41,490 nucleotides of DNA from Sulfurovum sp. (GTDB lineage: Bacteria; Campylobacterota; Campylobacteria; Campylobacterales; Sulfurovaceae): the NCBI GenBank assembly GCA_002733215.1, contig NVUY01000019.1:20904-62393 (forward strand). The letters are read 5' to 3'. Below, one piece after another: positions 1-8,772 of this stretch. Every line of letters starts with the position of its first letter. The stretch's first letter is position 1. Made by a program: the position numbers and the translations under genes. The notes under the pieces are model-generated. The model had not been told where the DNA came from. It worked only from the letters and a program-made list of their open reading frames with translations, and searched no databases.

Positions 1-922
1 GCACTTTTGAATTTTTAGGGTTGATATCAATTATAGGACGATGTCCTAAATTAGTTGAATGTTCTCTAATGATGTCAGCATCATATCCGGCATCTTGTAA
101 ATCATAGAGGTAGTTTACGCGTGCGCTTGTCTCTTGCATGAGAGGCAGTGCTACAGAACTATCATGTACATTAGCTCCACTGTAAAATGCTGTGATAGGA
201 ATATCTCCATCTACAGCAGAGATATGCAGTTTGCCACCTATCCATACTTCTCTATTGCCTTTGGAGTTCTGCTTAACACCTACACCGCAGTTTGTAGAGA
301 CAAGTTTTAGCATTTCATCTACGCTTTGCATCTCTTTTTGTTGCTTTAGTATACTTGGTTTTATGGGCTCTCTTGCCTCACCTTTTTTAGGTCGTCCTCG
401 TTTCTTTGGCTTAGGCTTGTCTTTTTCAACTTTGACTGGCTTTTGTCTCAGTGGTATTTTAGTGGCATCTGTTGCATTATAGAAGAATGTCTTTTCACTA
501 AGATACTCCGCCACAAACTTCTCTTGAGTCTTTTGTGCTATTTCCAAATCACTCAACTCTCCAAATGCTCTACTGAAAGTAGCCTCACTTGGAATATCTT
601 TTTTATATCTCCATCCACATATAATACGTAACGTTCTATCGATGTGGAGTCTATCTATCAAATCCCTTGTGGTTTGAAAGTTATAAACACTCTTTGCTAC
701 AAAGGCTCTTGCTATTTGTTCTCTACTCTTTTTACTGTTCGTAATGGTTACAACTGTGATATTTCTTTCTATCTCTGCAAAGTCTAGGATACGGATGAGT
801 TTACTCTCTTTGGTGGATAACTCTTTTAGTCTTAGTGTCTCTTTTAGTGCTGGAAAAAGTGTGTTCTCGATATTTAGAATTTTATGCCACATTTTAGAAA
901 GTGATGCTATACTTTTGGACAT
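1..922 (-). mobile_element. DDE transposase (IS4/IS5-like superfamily), 3' end beyond window
   Basis: An uninterrupted minus-strand frame of 307 codons starts at ATG 922-920 and runs off the left edge. It begins MSKSIASLSKMWHKILNIEN. An N-terminal helical region is followed by a first catalytic Asp in NATDATKIPL, a basic linker containing KKRGRPKKGE, and a second Asp block, DAGYDADIIREH, followed by RPIIDINPK, as in DDE_Tnp_1 transposases. The third acidic residue would lie outside the window. A weak AAGAGA-type ribosome site precedes the ATG. Plus-strand frames here are shadows. The exact IS family is uncertain because only one end is visible. Confidence 0.85.
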
Positions 923-997
923 TAGTTGAATCTCTTTTCGGTTAGATTTTTGTCGTAAAAAATTATAACTTATCTGAAATTAGATTCAACTTTTGGA
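911..997. repeat. Repeats upstream of the transposase, possible IS terminus
   Basis: AGTTGAATCT at 924-933 is inverted at 982-991 (AGATTCAACT), and ACTTTTGGA at 911-919 is repeated directly at 989-997. They bracket the transposase start, so they may belong to the IS end or its promoter. The other IS end is not in the window, so the boundary cannot be fixed. The rest of the gap up to 1197 shows no gene. Confidence 0.35.
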
Positions 998-1197
998 TTA
1001 CTTAAATTAGCTGCTTTATGGGAATTTGCAAGTGGTTCGATATAAATAGTTTTATTGCAAATATAGGAAGACATATATACATCTTAGATAAAAGTCTAGA
1101 AGACAACCCGTTTCTTTTGCTTTTTAATAAAGTAACATTAGGCTATTTATATTATCAATTTTTAATAGCAATTAGAAAAAATACACGAAAGTAACTA

Positions 1198-2841
1198 ATG
1201 AAAATCCTCCTTCTAGTAACCTCTTTCAACTCCCAAACTCAAGCAGTCTACACAAGACTACAAGACAATAGACATGCAGTATCTGTATGCTTTGCCATAG
1301 GCGAAGAGCAGATGCTAGAAGAGATAGAAGCCTTTGAACCAGAGATAATACTCTGTCCCTTTTTAAAAGCGTATCTACCACCAAGTATTTATGAAAACTA
1401 CCCCACCTACATCTTTCACCCCGGACCTCGAGGTGATAGAGGACCGAATTCTTTGGAGTATGCTTTACAAAGTCATACTAAAGAGTGGGGGCTTGTGGTT
1501 CTTCGTGCGAATTCTGAGTATGATGGTGGGGACATCTATGCAGAGGTGGACTTTAAAGTGCGAGAGACATATAAGGCTTCGATTTATAGACAAGAGATAG
1601 TAGAATCCTCGCTAAAAGCTTTGGATACTTTATTTGCAAACATAGAGAAGAGTGAGTATGTTCCTCAAGAGATGAACCCCATACATGAACATTTTACGCA
1701 AAGCAAAAGAGCTATCGATTGGGAAAATGACAACACACAAACCGTCATAGATAAAATACACCTTTCTGACTCTTTACCCGGGGTACTAGATGAAGTGCTA
1801 GGTGTGCCATGCTATTTGTATGGTGTACATAAAGAAGACAAGTTTAAAGGAAACCCTAAAGAGATACTCGCCAAACGTGATGGGGCTATTTGTTTGGGTA
1901 CTGTAGATGGTGCGGTATGGGTGACACACTTAAAAGAAGTAGGTAAGTTTAAACTTCCTGCTACGTATGTGCTTAAAGAGAAGCTTCAAGGCATCAAAGA
2001 AGAGCGTTTGTCCTTGGTGTTTGACAAATCATATGAAACTTTTTATGAAGTCAGCGTTGAAAAACGTGACAACGTAGCCTATCTGTGTTTTAACTTTCAT
2101 AACGGTGCGATGAGTGCTGCTCAGTGCATACGTCTTAAGTATGCAGTCGAGTACCTTAAAACTGAGTGCGAAGTGTTGGTACTTGTGGGAGGGATGGACT
2201 TTTTCTCTAACGGTATACACCTAAACATACTTGAAGACAGTAAAAAACAAGGCGAAGATGGTTGGGCAAACATAAACGCCATGAATGACCTAGTCTCTGC
2301 CATACTCTATGCTGATGAAGTAGTTACCATTGCTTCTTTTGCTAGAAATGCAGGAGCAGGGGGTGTGTTTATGGGATTGGCTTGTGACTATGTGGTAGGA
2401 CGTGAGGGAGTGACACTAAACCCTCACTATAAAACATTAGGACTAAGTGGTAGTGAATACCATACCTATAGTTTAACAAAACGTGTGGGGGAAAAGAAGG
2501 CAAATTCTTTGTTAGATGCATGTTTACCCATATCTGTAGAACAGGCAAAAGAGATAGGGATGATAGAAGATGTTTTTTCTCATGAGACGTATTATGAAGA
2601 CTTGCATCTCTTTGCAACTTCGAAATATAATGATGACTATATCTGGGACAAACAAGACTACTTAGAAGAAAATAGATCCATTATAGAGGCATACAAAGAG
2701 AAAGAACTTGAAGTGATGCACCCTGAGTTTTGGGAAGAAAAGAGTACGTTTCATGCCCTGAGACAAGAATTTGTTTATAAAACTTGCCCTAGGGAAACAC
2801 CAAAAAGATTAATCATTAGAGAGTTTCGTAAGAAGTATTAA
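1198..2841 (+). CDS. hypX: Hydrogenase maturation factor HypX (CO-ligand synthesis)
   Basis: The 547 residues match the usual HypX length. The N-terminal half is a formyltransferase-type domain with HPGPRGDRGPNSLEYAL near residue 74. The C-terminal half is an enoyl-CoA hydratase/isomerase-like domain with GGMDFFSNGIHLN and ARNAGAGGVFMGLACDYV. In the characterised family, HypX moves the formyl group of N10-formyl-tetrahydrofolate to CoA and then releases CO for the [NiFe] active site, mainly under oxic conditions. The stop (2839-2841) directly abuts the stop of the hydrogenase ferredoxin gene on the other strand, so the two units converge with no intergenic base. The neighbourhood (ech, hypA, protease homologue) supports the call. 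Confidence 0.93.
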   Translation: MKILLLVTSFNSQTQAVYTRLQDNRHAVSVCFAIGEEQMLEEIEAFEPEIILCPFLKAYLPPSIYENYPTYIFHPGPRGDRGPNSLEYALQSHTKEWGLVVLRANSEYDGGDIYAEVDFKVRETYKASIYRQEIVESSLKALDTLFANIEKSEYVPQEMNPIHEHFTQSKRAIDWENDNTQTVIDKIHLSDSLPGVLDEVLGVPCYLYGVHKEDKFKGNPKEILAKRDGAICLGTVDGAVWVTHLKEVGKFKLPATYVLKEKLQGIKEERLSLVFDKSYETFYEVSVEKRDNVAYLCFNFHNGAMSAAQCIRLKYAVEYLKTECEVLVLVGGMDFFSNGIHLNILEDSKKQGEDGWANINAMNDLVSAILYADEVVTIASFARNAGAGGVFMGLACDYVVGREGVTLNPHYKTLGLSGSEYHTYSLTKRVGEKKANSLLDACLPISVEQAKEIGMIEDVFSHETYYEDLHLFATSKYNDDYIWDKQDYLEENRSIIEAYKEKELEVMHPEFWEEKSTFHALRQEFVYKTCPRETPKRLIIREFRKKY

Positions 2842-3471
2842 CTACTCTTTTGGTTTGTCTTTTGCTGTTTCATCTACTTTTTCTTCAGGATTGTTTTCAC
2901 TTTTTGAAACATCATTTTCTAAAGCCGCATCTTCTTTTGCTTTTACTTCAGCCTCAAGCTTTTTCTTGGCAGCCATCTCTTCTTTCTTCTTGCGTTTTTT
3001 CTCAGCCTTGAACTCGTCATGACCTTCGCGAGATTCTTCACATCTATCTTCAAACTCATCCCATTGACTATCAAGATGTTTAGGTGTTGTGACCCTATCC
3101 ATAAAATATCCAAGTTTAATATCTTTTGGTAGCGTCTCTTCTCTTCCTAGTGGCTTAAGTCTTGTCTCTGCTTGTACTAGACATCCCTCATCAGCTTTTG
3201 GACAGACATCTACACAGGCATGGCAGTAGATACACAAGTATGGATTGTAACTGTACTCTCTTATGTTTTCTTCAAAATTTGTAACTTCAAAAAGAATCGC
3301 ACCGGGAGGACAAACATCTTCACATAAATCACAAAAGATACAGAGGTCTTCTTGGTAGTAGATAGTCCCTCTATAGTCTTTTGGTGATGGAGATGGCGTA
3401 TGTGGATAGCCAATTGTGACTGGTTTTGTAGTTAAATTTTTTAATGATTCTATAAACATTTTTACCATCAT
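2842..3471 (-). CDS. echF: Group 4 [NiFe] hydrogenase ferredoxin subunit (EchF/NuoI-like)
   Basis: Last gene of a six-gene hydrogenase operon. Two complete [4Fe-4S] motifs are visible: C44-x2-C47-x2-C50-x3-C54 (CIFCDLCEDVCP) and C80-x2-C83-x2-C86-x3-C90 (CIYCHACVDVCP). It would carry electrons between soluble ferredoxin and the small subunit. At 209 residues it is much longer than a minimal EchF; residues from about 125 onward form a Lys/Glu/Asp-rich, probably disordered tail. The start ATG lies 7 bp after the large-subunit stop, and a second ATG follows at once. CooX or HyfH would be equivalent family names. Confidence 0.88.
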   Translation of the reverse strand: MMVKMFIESLKNLTTKPVTIGYPHTPSPSPKDYRGTIYYQEDLCIFCDLCEDVCPPGAILFEVTNFEENIREYSYNPYLCIYCHACVDVCPKADEGCLVQAETRLKPLGREETLPKDIKLGYFMDRVTTPKHLDSQWDEFEDRCEESREGHDEFKAEKKRKKKEEMAAKKKLEAEVKAKEDAALENDVSKSENNPEEKVDETAKDKPKE

Positions 3472-3478
3472 TTACTCC

Positions 3479-4564
3479 TTATCTTGCTGTACATGAGAGG
3501 CATGGGTCAAAACTAAGCACAATGGCTTGTGCATCAGAATATTGTGAACCTACAAATAACTCTCTAAGCACAGGTATATTGGCATAGGTAGGAACTCTAA
3601 TTCTTACCCTTTCCATGATTTTTGTACCATTTCCTTTGATGTAGTAGAAGCATTCACCTCTAGGTGCTTCAACACGTATAAATGTTTCACCTTTAGGTTT
3701 ACCTTTAGACTTTACTTTTATTTCACCTTCAGGTAAATTATTTACCGCATAAAGACACATATCAATGGAGTTAATGACTTCATCAAAACGCACCATACAT
3801 CTTGCCCATACATCACCTTCTGTTCTCGTTTGAAGCTTATAGCCTACCTCTTCATAAGGTAAAAAGTCAAACTCATTTCTAGCATCCATTCTAAGTCCAC
3901 TAGCTCTGGCTATAGAGCCTGCTGTGTTGTACGCTTTTGCCATTTCATAAGTAACGGTGCCTACTCCTTTGGTTTTAAGTCCAAAGGTATAGTCAGTATC
4001 GAAGAAATCTCTTAATTTTAAAACGTTTACACGAAGTTCTTTAAGCTTTACATCTATCATCTCAATATGCTCAGCACTTAAGTCCCTACTTACACCACCA
4101 ATCTGATAGTAGTCATACTGGACACGGTTACCGGTAATGGCTTCAAGTATTTCTGTGGCATTTTCTCTATACTTAACGGACTGCATAAAGAGATTTTCAT
4201 AACCACAGACTTCTGCAACATGACCATTTGCCAAGAGGTGGGAGTGCATTCTGTCTAACTCTGTTACGATGAGACGAAGATAGTCTATCCTTTTATTGGT
4301 CTCTACTCCTAAAAGTTTCTCTACTCCATGAATATAAGCACCCGCATGGGTAATAGAACAAAACCCACAGACTCTGGCCAGTAAAAATTGTACGTTATTA
4401 AATTTAAATTTAGTCACGGCTGCTTGTTCGATGCCTCTATGGACATACCCTACATCGACATCTACTTTTGTAATCATTTCATTTTCTGTTTCAAATACAA
4501 AACTTACAGGCTCAGGTATAGCAATATGTTGTGACCCAAAGGTTACGGTTATTTTATTTCCCAC
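3479..4564 (-). CDS. echE: Group 4 [NiFe] hydrogenase large (catalytic) subunit
   Basis: NuoD-like catalytic subunit of 361 residues. The nickel ligands are visible as RVCGFC (C66, C69) and the C-terminal DPCLSCTAR (C355, C358), so it is a hydrogenase and not a complex I NuoD. The protein stops directly after the L2 motif: there is no C-terminal peptide for a maturation endopeptidase to remove, as known for Ech/CooH-type enzymes and unlike HycE. It overlaps echD by 11 nt. Position five in an A-B-C-D-E-F order matches the Ech arrangement. Confidence 0.93.
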   Translation of the reverse strand: MGNKITVTFGSQHIAIPEPVSFVFETENEMITKVDVDVGYVHRGIEQAAVTKFKFNNVQFLLARVCGFCSITHAGAYIHGVEKLLGVETNKRIDYLRLIVTELDRMHSHLLANGHVAEVCGYENLFMQSVKYRENATEILEAITGNRVQYDYYQIGGVSRDLSAEHIEMIDVKLKELRVNVLKLRDFFDTDYTFGLKTKGVGTVTYEMAKAYNTAGSIARASGLRMDARNEFDFLPYEEVGYKLQTRTEGDVWARCMVRFDEVINSIDMCLYAVNNLPEGEIKVKSKGKPKGETFIRVEAPRGECFYYIKGNGTKIMERVRIRVPTYANIPVLRELFVGSQYSDAQAIVLSFDPCLSCTAR

Positions 4565-4925
4565 TGTAAGACTCCTTTAGTAGAGGTCCTGTTGGAGCTT
4601 CTGGTTCCAAGAACATGCCTCTGTGTGCATTTTCCATATTTAAGTTAAACATATCAGCCAAATCCCATTCACTTACCCATGCACCTGGATACACATCCAT
4701 CATGGAAGGGATATTTGATTTATATGCAATGTTTTCAGCTCTAAAAACATGTATGACATTTTTTACTTCATACTCAGAAAAAATCCAATCAAAGGTTAAG
4801 TTCTCTCCGTTATCGATAGCATTTACAGTGATGTAGTGATGTGTATCAACATCATACCAGTCAAGAAGTGTCTGCTTGATGTTTTCAAGCGTCACTTCAT
4901 GCATAATTAATTCAGGATTAATCAT
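4554..4925 (-). CDS. echD: Group 4 [NiFe] hydrogenase NuoC-like subunit
   Basis: The 123-residue soluble protein begins MINPELIMHEVTLENIKQ and contains YPGAWVSEWDLADMFNLN, which resembles the NuoC/EchD/CooU fold (30-kDa complex I subunit, short form). It lies between the small and large subunits and overlaps both (8 nt and 11 nt), so translation is probably coupled. It has no metal-binding motif. It would brace the small and large subunits in the peripheral arm. Sequence similarity alone is modest, so the operon position carries much of the call. Confidence 0.82.
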   Translation of the reverse strand: MINPELIMHEVTLENIKQTLLDWYDVDTHHYITVNAIDNGENLTFDWIFSEYEVKNVIHVFRAENIAYKSNIPSMMDVYPGAWVSEWDLADMFNLNMENAHRGMFLEPEAPTGPLLKESYSGK

Positions 4926-5400
4926 TCAAGACTCCTATTTTTTCGAGAAGTTTTTCGCTATGACCTACCATATATTCTTTCTCTTTTGTTTTATTTTTCC
5001 AAATCTCCACACCCTCAATAAGCCCATCAATAATCGCTTCTATTCGCGGTGTACATCCAGGTATCCACACATCTACTGGTACGATGCCGTCAATACCATT
5101 TTCTGTATGGTAGAGGTGTCTAAAAACTCCCCCTCCGTGTGTACATGAACCCATAGCCACAACAACTTTGGGCTCTGGCATCTCTAACCACACACGTCTT
5201 AGTACATCTCTACATCTTAGGGTAACAGGACCGGTGACAAGTAAAATGTCTGATTGTTTGGGATTTCCGCGGTTAAGCATTCCAAATCTTTCTATATCAA
5301 ATTTTGGACCTAGGGCTGCGAGTATTTCAATATCGCAGCCGTTACAGCCACCTGTATTATAGTGGGTTATCCACGGGGATTTTGCTCTTAAATCGTTCAT
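4918..5400 (-). CDS. echC: Group 4 [NiFe] hydrogenase small subunit (NuoB-like)
   Basis: The 160 residues contain the N2-type [4Fe-4S] cluster ligands: GCNGCDIE (C19, C22), GSCTHGGG (C86) and IPGCTPRIEAI (C116). It carries electrons from the EchF clusters to the Ni-Fe site. The start overlaps the echB stop by one base. There is no signal peptide and no periplasmic export motif, as expected for the cytoplasm-facing group 4 enzymes. CooL and HyfI are equivalent family names. Confidence 0.92.
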   Translation of the reverse strand: MNDLRAKSPWITHYNTGGCNGCDIEILAALGPKFDIERFGMLNRGNPKQSDILLVTGPVTLRCRDVLRRVWLEMPEPKVVVAMGSCTHGGGVFRHLYHTENGIDGIVPVDVWIPGCTPRIEAIIDGLIEGVEIWKNKTKEKEYMVGHSEKLLEKIGVLND

Positions 5401-6233
5401 TAGTTAGCTCCTACTACAACAAAGAAAATATTTAACATTGATAATGGAATCAATATAAACCATGCAAATTTAAGCATTTTTTTATAGTCAAGACGTGCGG
5501 TTGAATTATCAACAGCATTGATAAAAATGAATGAGAATACAACAAGGAATGTACCAAGAAAATAGTTGCTTCCTCCAAATAAAAATACAATAAAGTAGAC
5601 ATACACATACTCAATCCATCTGGCTGTATAGACAGCTTCATAGAAAGGACCACTGTACTCAATATCGGGCCCACCTACAATCTCTTGGTGTGCTTCAGCT
5701 ATATCGAACGGAGATTTATGCAGCAACATGGGCATAACTCCTAAAAATGATATAAACACTAAAGGTAAGGAGAATATGGGAGTAATATCTGATGTTAAAA
5801 TCTTAGCAATATCAAATGAACCCGTTACAAGATAGAGTGATACAGCTAGTAAAATAACTACTGGTTCGTAAGAGACAACATGCATAAGTTCTCTCATTGC
5901 CCCCATAATACTGTAAGAACTTCTAACCGAAAATGCTCCAATAGTCAGTGCCAAAACAGAGATAACATGGAAGAAAATGGCAATGAGCAAGTCATTTCCC
6001 ATCATTAAAACAGCCATGGCAAACCATGTAGAGATAAAGTACATAATACCCATAGAAGCATGAAAAGAGTGAACCATCATGGGTCTTTTTTGCATTAATT
6101 TTACAAAGTCGTAAAAGGGTTGCAAGACAGGTGGTCCCTGTCTGCTTTGCATTCTAGCCTTTACAACTCTCTCTACGCCATAAATAAACCCTCCAATAAT
6201 TGGAGAAAAGAGTGTTAATAACAGTCCCATCAT
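5400..6233 (-). CDS. echB: Group 4 [NiFe] hydrogenase membrane subunit (NuoH/EchB-like)
   Basis: The 277-residue multi-spanning protein shows the NuoH/HyfC signature: GVERVVKARMQSRQGPP near the N-terminus, the acidic loop KSPFDIAEAHQEIVGGPDIEYSGP in the middle, and further hydrophobic segments. This subunit anchors the peripheral arm and links redox chemistry to ion movement. The start codon region (ATGATG, 6233-6228) overlaps the echA stop, with GGGAGGA upstream as ribosome site. Cytoplasmic membrane. Confidence 0.92.
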   Translation of the reverse strand: MMGLLLTLFSPIIGGFIYGVERVVKARMQSRQGPPVLQPFYDFVKLMQKRPMMVHSFHASMGIMYFISTWFAMAVLMMGNDLLIAIFFHVISVLALTIGAFSVRSSYSIMGAMRELMHVVSYEPVVILLAVSLYLVTGSFDIAKILTSDITPIFSLPLVFISFLGVMPMLLHKSPFDIAEAHQEIVGGPDIEYSGPFYEAVYTARWIEYVYVYFIVFLFGGSNYFLGTFLVVFSFIFINAVDNSTARLDYKKMLKFAWFILIPLSMLNIFFVVVGAN

Positions 6234-8083
6234 AATAGTTGTCCTCCCAATACCACGACAAGCATAAAGAGAGTAATTGCAATCATATTGGCTATGCCCT
6301 CATATTTTTTAAGAAATAAAAAATCATAAGTTCCAGCTTGTCTTGTGTAGACTTCTCCACAATTATATGGATGCATTTGGTCTACATTTTTAAATTTAAA
6401 CTTTAATGGTGCAATGTGTATAAAAGCCAATAACAACAATGCTCCCAAAATTTGCCAGAAGTAAAGTGTAGATTCTCCAACTACCAATGATAGACCATCT
6501 GCATGAATGGGCGTTGTTTCCCCCGTCAATGAATTTGAAATCTGAGCAACAAAATCTCCGGCAAAGGGAGCAATGAAGATAGTCAACGCCAATAACCACA
6601 AATAGAACCATATAGCAACAAATAGAAATGTTTTTGGTTGTTTTTGTACTTGAATATCTGTAAATCTATGGTGTTTAATGGTGACACCTAAGACCTTCAT
6701 GTAAAGCACAGAAAGGAAAACCCCACCAATGGCCACCAAGGCAATGAGAAGTACTGAACTTCCCTGTGATAAGAGTCCACTTGCCTCTTCAATCATAAGC
6801 CATTTGCCGACAAATACACCAAATGGTATAAAGGTCATGTTGAGGAAGGCAAAGAAAATAAAGAGAAGTGTCAGTGGTGCTTTTTCAAGGAGCATATTCA
6901 TCTCTTGTAGATACTTTATTTTAAACACTTTCTCAAGTACTCCTGCTTCAATAAAGAGGAATCCTTTGGCAAATCCGTGGAAGATAATGAGCATAATCGA
7001 TACAGCCACTGCGGTTGGTGTACCAACAGAGGCAGCCAACATCATGAGTCCCAAGAGAGAGATAGTTGAGTAAGCAAGTATCCTCTTTAAGTTATCTTGT
7101 GTCAAAGCAAATATAGCAGCAGCAACAAATACAAAACCAGTTGTTAAGATAAGTAGTTTAGCCAATAAAGTACCCTCAATAATCGGAGAGATTCTCAAAA
7201 GCAAGAATGGGGCGATCTTCACCATCGTAGCTGAGTGTAAAATAGCTGATACGGGTGTAGGTGCAACCATAGCACCAAGTAACCACTTATGGAAGGGAAG
7301 TTGTGCTCCCTTAATGAGAGCAGCCAAGGACAAGAACCCAAAGGCAGCCATAGACATGGTCTCTTTGTCTATGATTAAAAGGTCTGTAAAGTGATAAACA
7401 CCAAAATCTTTTATCATTATAAGCAGAGCAAGCAAAATAGCAACGCCACCAATCTGATTCATCCAGAGTGCTAAAGTTGAGTTATCTACAGCTTCTTTGT
7501 CTCCTCTAAACCCAATAAAAATGACAGAAAAGAGCGTTGTGGTCTCAAAGACAGCAAAGAACCATTCGATATTGTTTGCAGAGACTGCAAAGTTCATCAC
7601 CCCTAAAAAGGCAACCACCAAACCAACAAATAGATGTTTGTCTTTTTCATCAAAATCCATATATTTTATGGAATAAATAGCAATTGGCACTCCTACAATA
7701 GCCACAAGAAGGTACATCATCGCTGTTAATTTATCTACATAAATGTTTGCAGTACTACTCTCTGGAAGCACCCAAATAACAGTGACCAATAAAATAAACT
7801 GAACAAGTGATAAGACAGAGACAAGCATACTTTTTCTTTTGGCACCTAAATAGAGAAAATAAGCGAGTAGACCGAAGTCAAAGAGGGTGATAATCCAATG
7901 AAGAACATGAGGTGTATCTACATAGATCGGCAGATCGGCAGCATAAATCATAAATGCCAGGATAGACATAACAGGTAGCATCATCCATGTAAGAAGAGAT
8001 GTCAGTATGTCATTTTTTGCAAAAACAATAATAGCGCCGAGAATGAGAGGCAGGACTATACTAAGAACAATTAAGGCTTCCAT
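6230..8083 (-). CDS. echA: Group 4 [NiFe] hydrogenase antiporter-like subunit (NuoL/EchA)
   Basis: First gene of the operon. The Mrp/NuoL-type ion-pump protein has many hydrophobic helices and the typical LIKGAQLPFHKWLLGAM and ILHSATMVKIAPFLLLR segments carrying the conserved Lys/His residues of the channel. I chose ATG 8083, because AAGGAA lies five bases upstream and the protein then begins MEALIVLSIVLPLILG. The longer frame from 8119 adds twelve residues without a good ribosome site. Final length is 617 residues. It would translocate H+ or Na+ in the membrane. Confidence 0.88.
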   Translation of the reverse strand: MEALIVLSIVLPLILGAIIVFAKNDILTSLLTWMMLPVMSILAFMIYAADLPIYVDTPHVLHWIITLFDFGLLAYFLYLGAKRKSMLVSVLSLVQFILLVTVIWVLPESSTANIYVDKLTAMMYLLVAIVGVPIAIYSIKYMDFDEKDKHLFVGLVVAFLGVMNFAVSANNIEWFFAVFETTTLFSVIFIGFRGDKEAVDNSTLALWMNQIGGVAILLALLIMIKDFGVYHFTDLLIIDKETMSMAAFGFLSLAALIKGAQLPFHKWLLGAMVAPTPVSAILHSATMVKIAPFLLLRISPIIEGTLLAKLLILTTGFVFVAAAIFALTQDNLKRILAYSTISLLGLMMLAASVGTPTAVAVSIMLIIFHGFAKGFLFIEAGVLEKVFKIKYLQEMNMLLEKAPLTLLFIFFAFLNMTFIPFGVFVGKWLMIEEASGLLSQGSSVLLIALVAIGGVFLSVLYMKVLGVTIKHHRFTDIQVQKQPKTFLFVAIWFYLWLLALTIFIAPFAGDFVAQISNSLTGETTPIHADGLSLVVGESTLYFWQILGALLLLAFIHIAPLKFKFKNVDQMHPYNCGEVYTRQAGTYDFLFLKKYEGIANMIAITLFMLVVVLGGQLL

Positions 8084-8430
8084 GAATTTCCTTCTGTGGA
8101 ATAATCTTGATATAGTCATGAAAATGATTATATCAATCAGCGTCTTATTTGGAGTATAGCAATTTTATTTTTATTTAAAGAAATTATATATATTTTTAAT
8201 TACTATTTTTGTACTGTCTGTTGTTTGGTAACGTGTAAATAGATATATTGACTATGATTTAATAACCTAGACTGAAAATAAGATTAAGACGTTACAATAG
8301 CATTAATTGAGTCATTTGGATCATTTAAGTTTAGGGTTTTTAGAGGTTCCCACATATATAATAGGAAATATCTGATACTAAATCTTTTAGAGAAGTATTC
8401 AATTAATAGTTCTATGTAAGGTTATATATA
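8084..8430. other. Divergent intergenic region between ech operon and hypA
   Basis: This 347-base AT-rich spacer contains no gene and must hold the divergent promoters. A TATAAT at 8357-8362 could serve hypA. GTAACGT (8228-8234) is inverted at 8289-8295, too short and distant to call an operator. I see no riboswitch-like or terminator structure. Confidence 0.4.
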
Positions 8431-8772
8431 ATGCATGAATACAGTATAGTTCAAGCACTCTTAAACCAGTGCGAAGAGCACGTAGAAGAAAATAAAGCCA
8501 CAAAAGTGACAAAAGTTGTCATTAAAGTAGGGGTGCTTTCTGGTGTCGAAGCACAATTATTGCAAACAGCTTTTGATACGTTTAAAGAAGCAACGATTTG
8601 TGATGGTGCAGAACTTATCATAAATGTGCAAAAATTAAAACTTGAATGTAAAGAATGCGGAGATATTTATGAAGAAGATGAGATACGTTACTTTTGCCAA
8701 AAATGTGAAAGTTTAAGGGTAAAAGTGATAGATGGAGAAGATATGTATTTAATGAGTTTGGAGATGGAATAA
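8431..8772 (+). CDS. hypA: Hydrogenase nickel-insertion protein HypA
   Basis: The 113 residues are full length for HypA/HybF. The N-terminal Met-His-Glu (H2) is the nickel site, and two CxxC pairs (C73/C76 and C89/C92) form the structural zinc site. With HypB (not in the window) it delivers nickel to hydrogenase large-subunit precursors. In Campylobacterota relatives HypA can also serve urease; no urease genes are seen here. It overlaps the next gene by one base (TAATG), so the two are probably co-translated. Confidence 0.95.
   Translation: MHEYSIVQALLNQCEEHVEENKATKVTKVVIKVGVLSGVEAQLLQTAFDTFKEATICDGAELIINVQKLKLECKECGDIYEEDEIRYFCQKCESLRVKVIDGEDMYLMSLEME

Noticed and set aside
192..929. Three plus-strand open frames of 61-96 codons
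   Set aside because: They lie opposite a continuous 307-codon transposase frame with recognisable DDE motifs and have low-complexity translations, so they are shadows.
1030..1060. tRNA-like GTTCGA segment
   Set aside because: No acceptor stem or anticodon arm can be drawn around it. No tRNA or rRNA gene was recognised in the window.
8228..8295. GTAACGT / ACGTTAC inverted pair as an operator
   Set aside because: Seven bases separated by 54 is likely by chance in 347 bases of AT-rich sequence.
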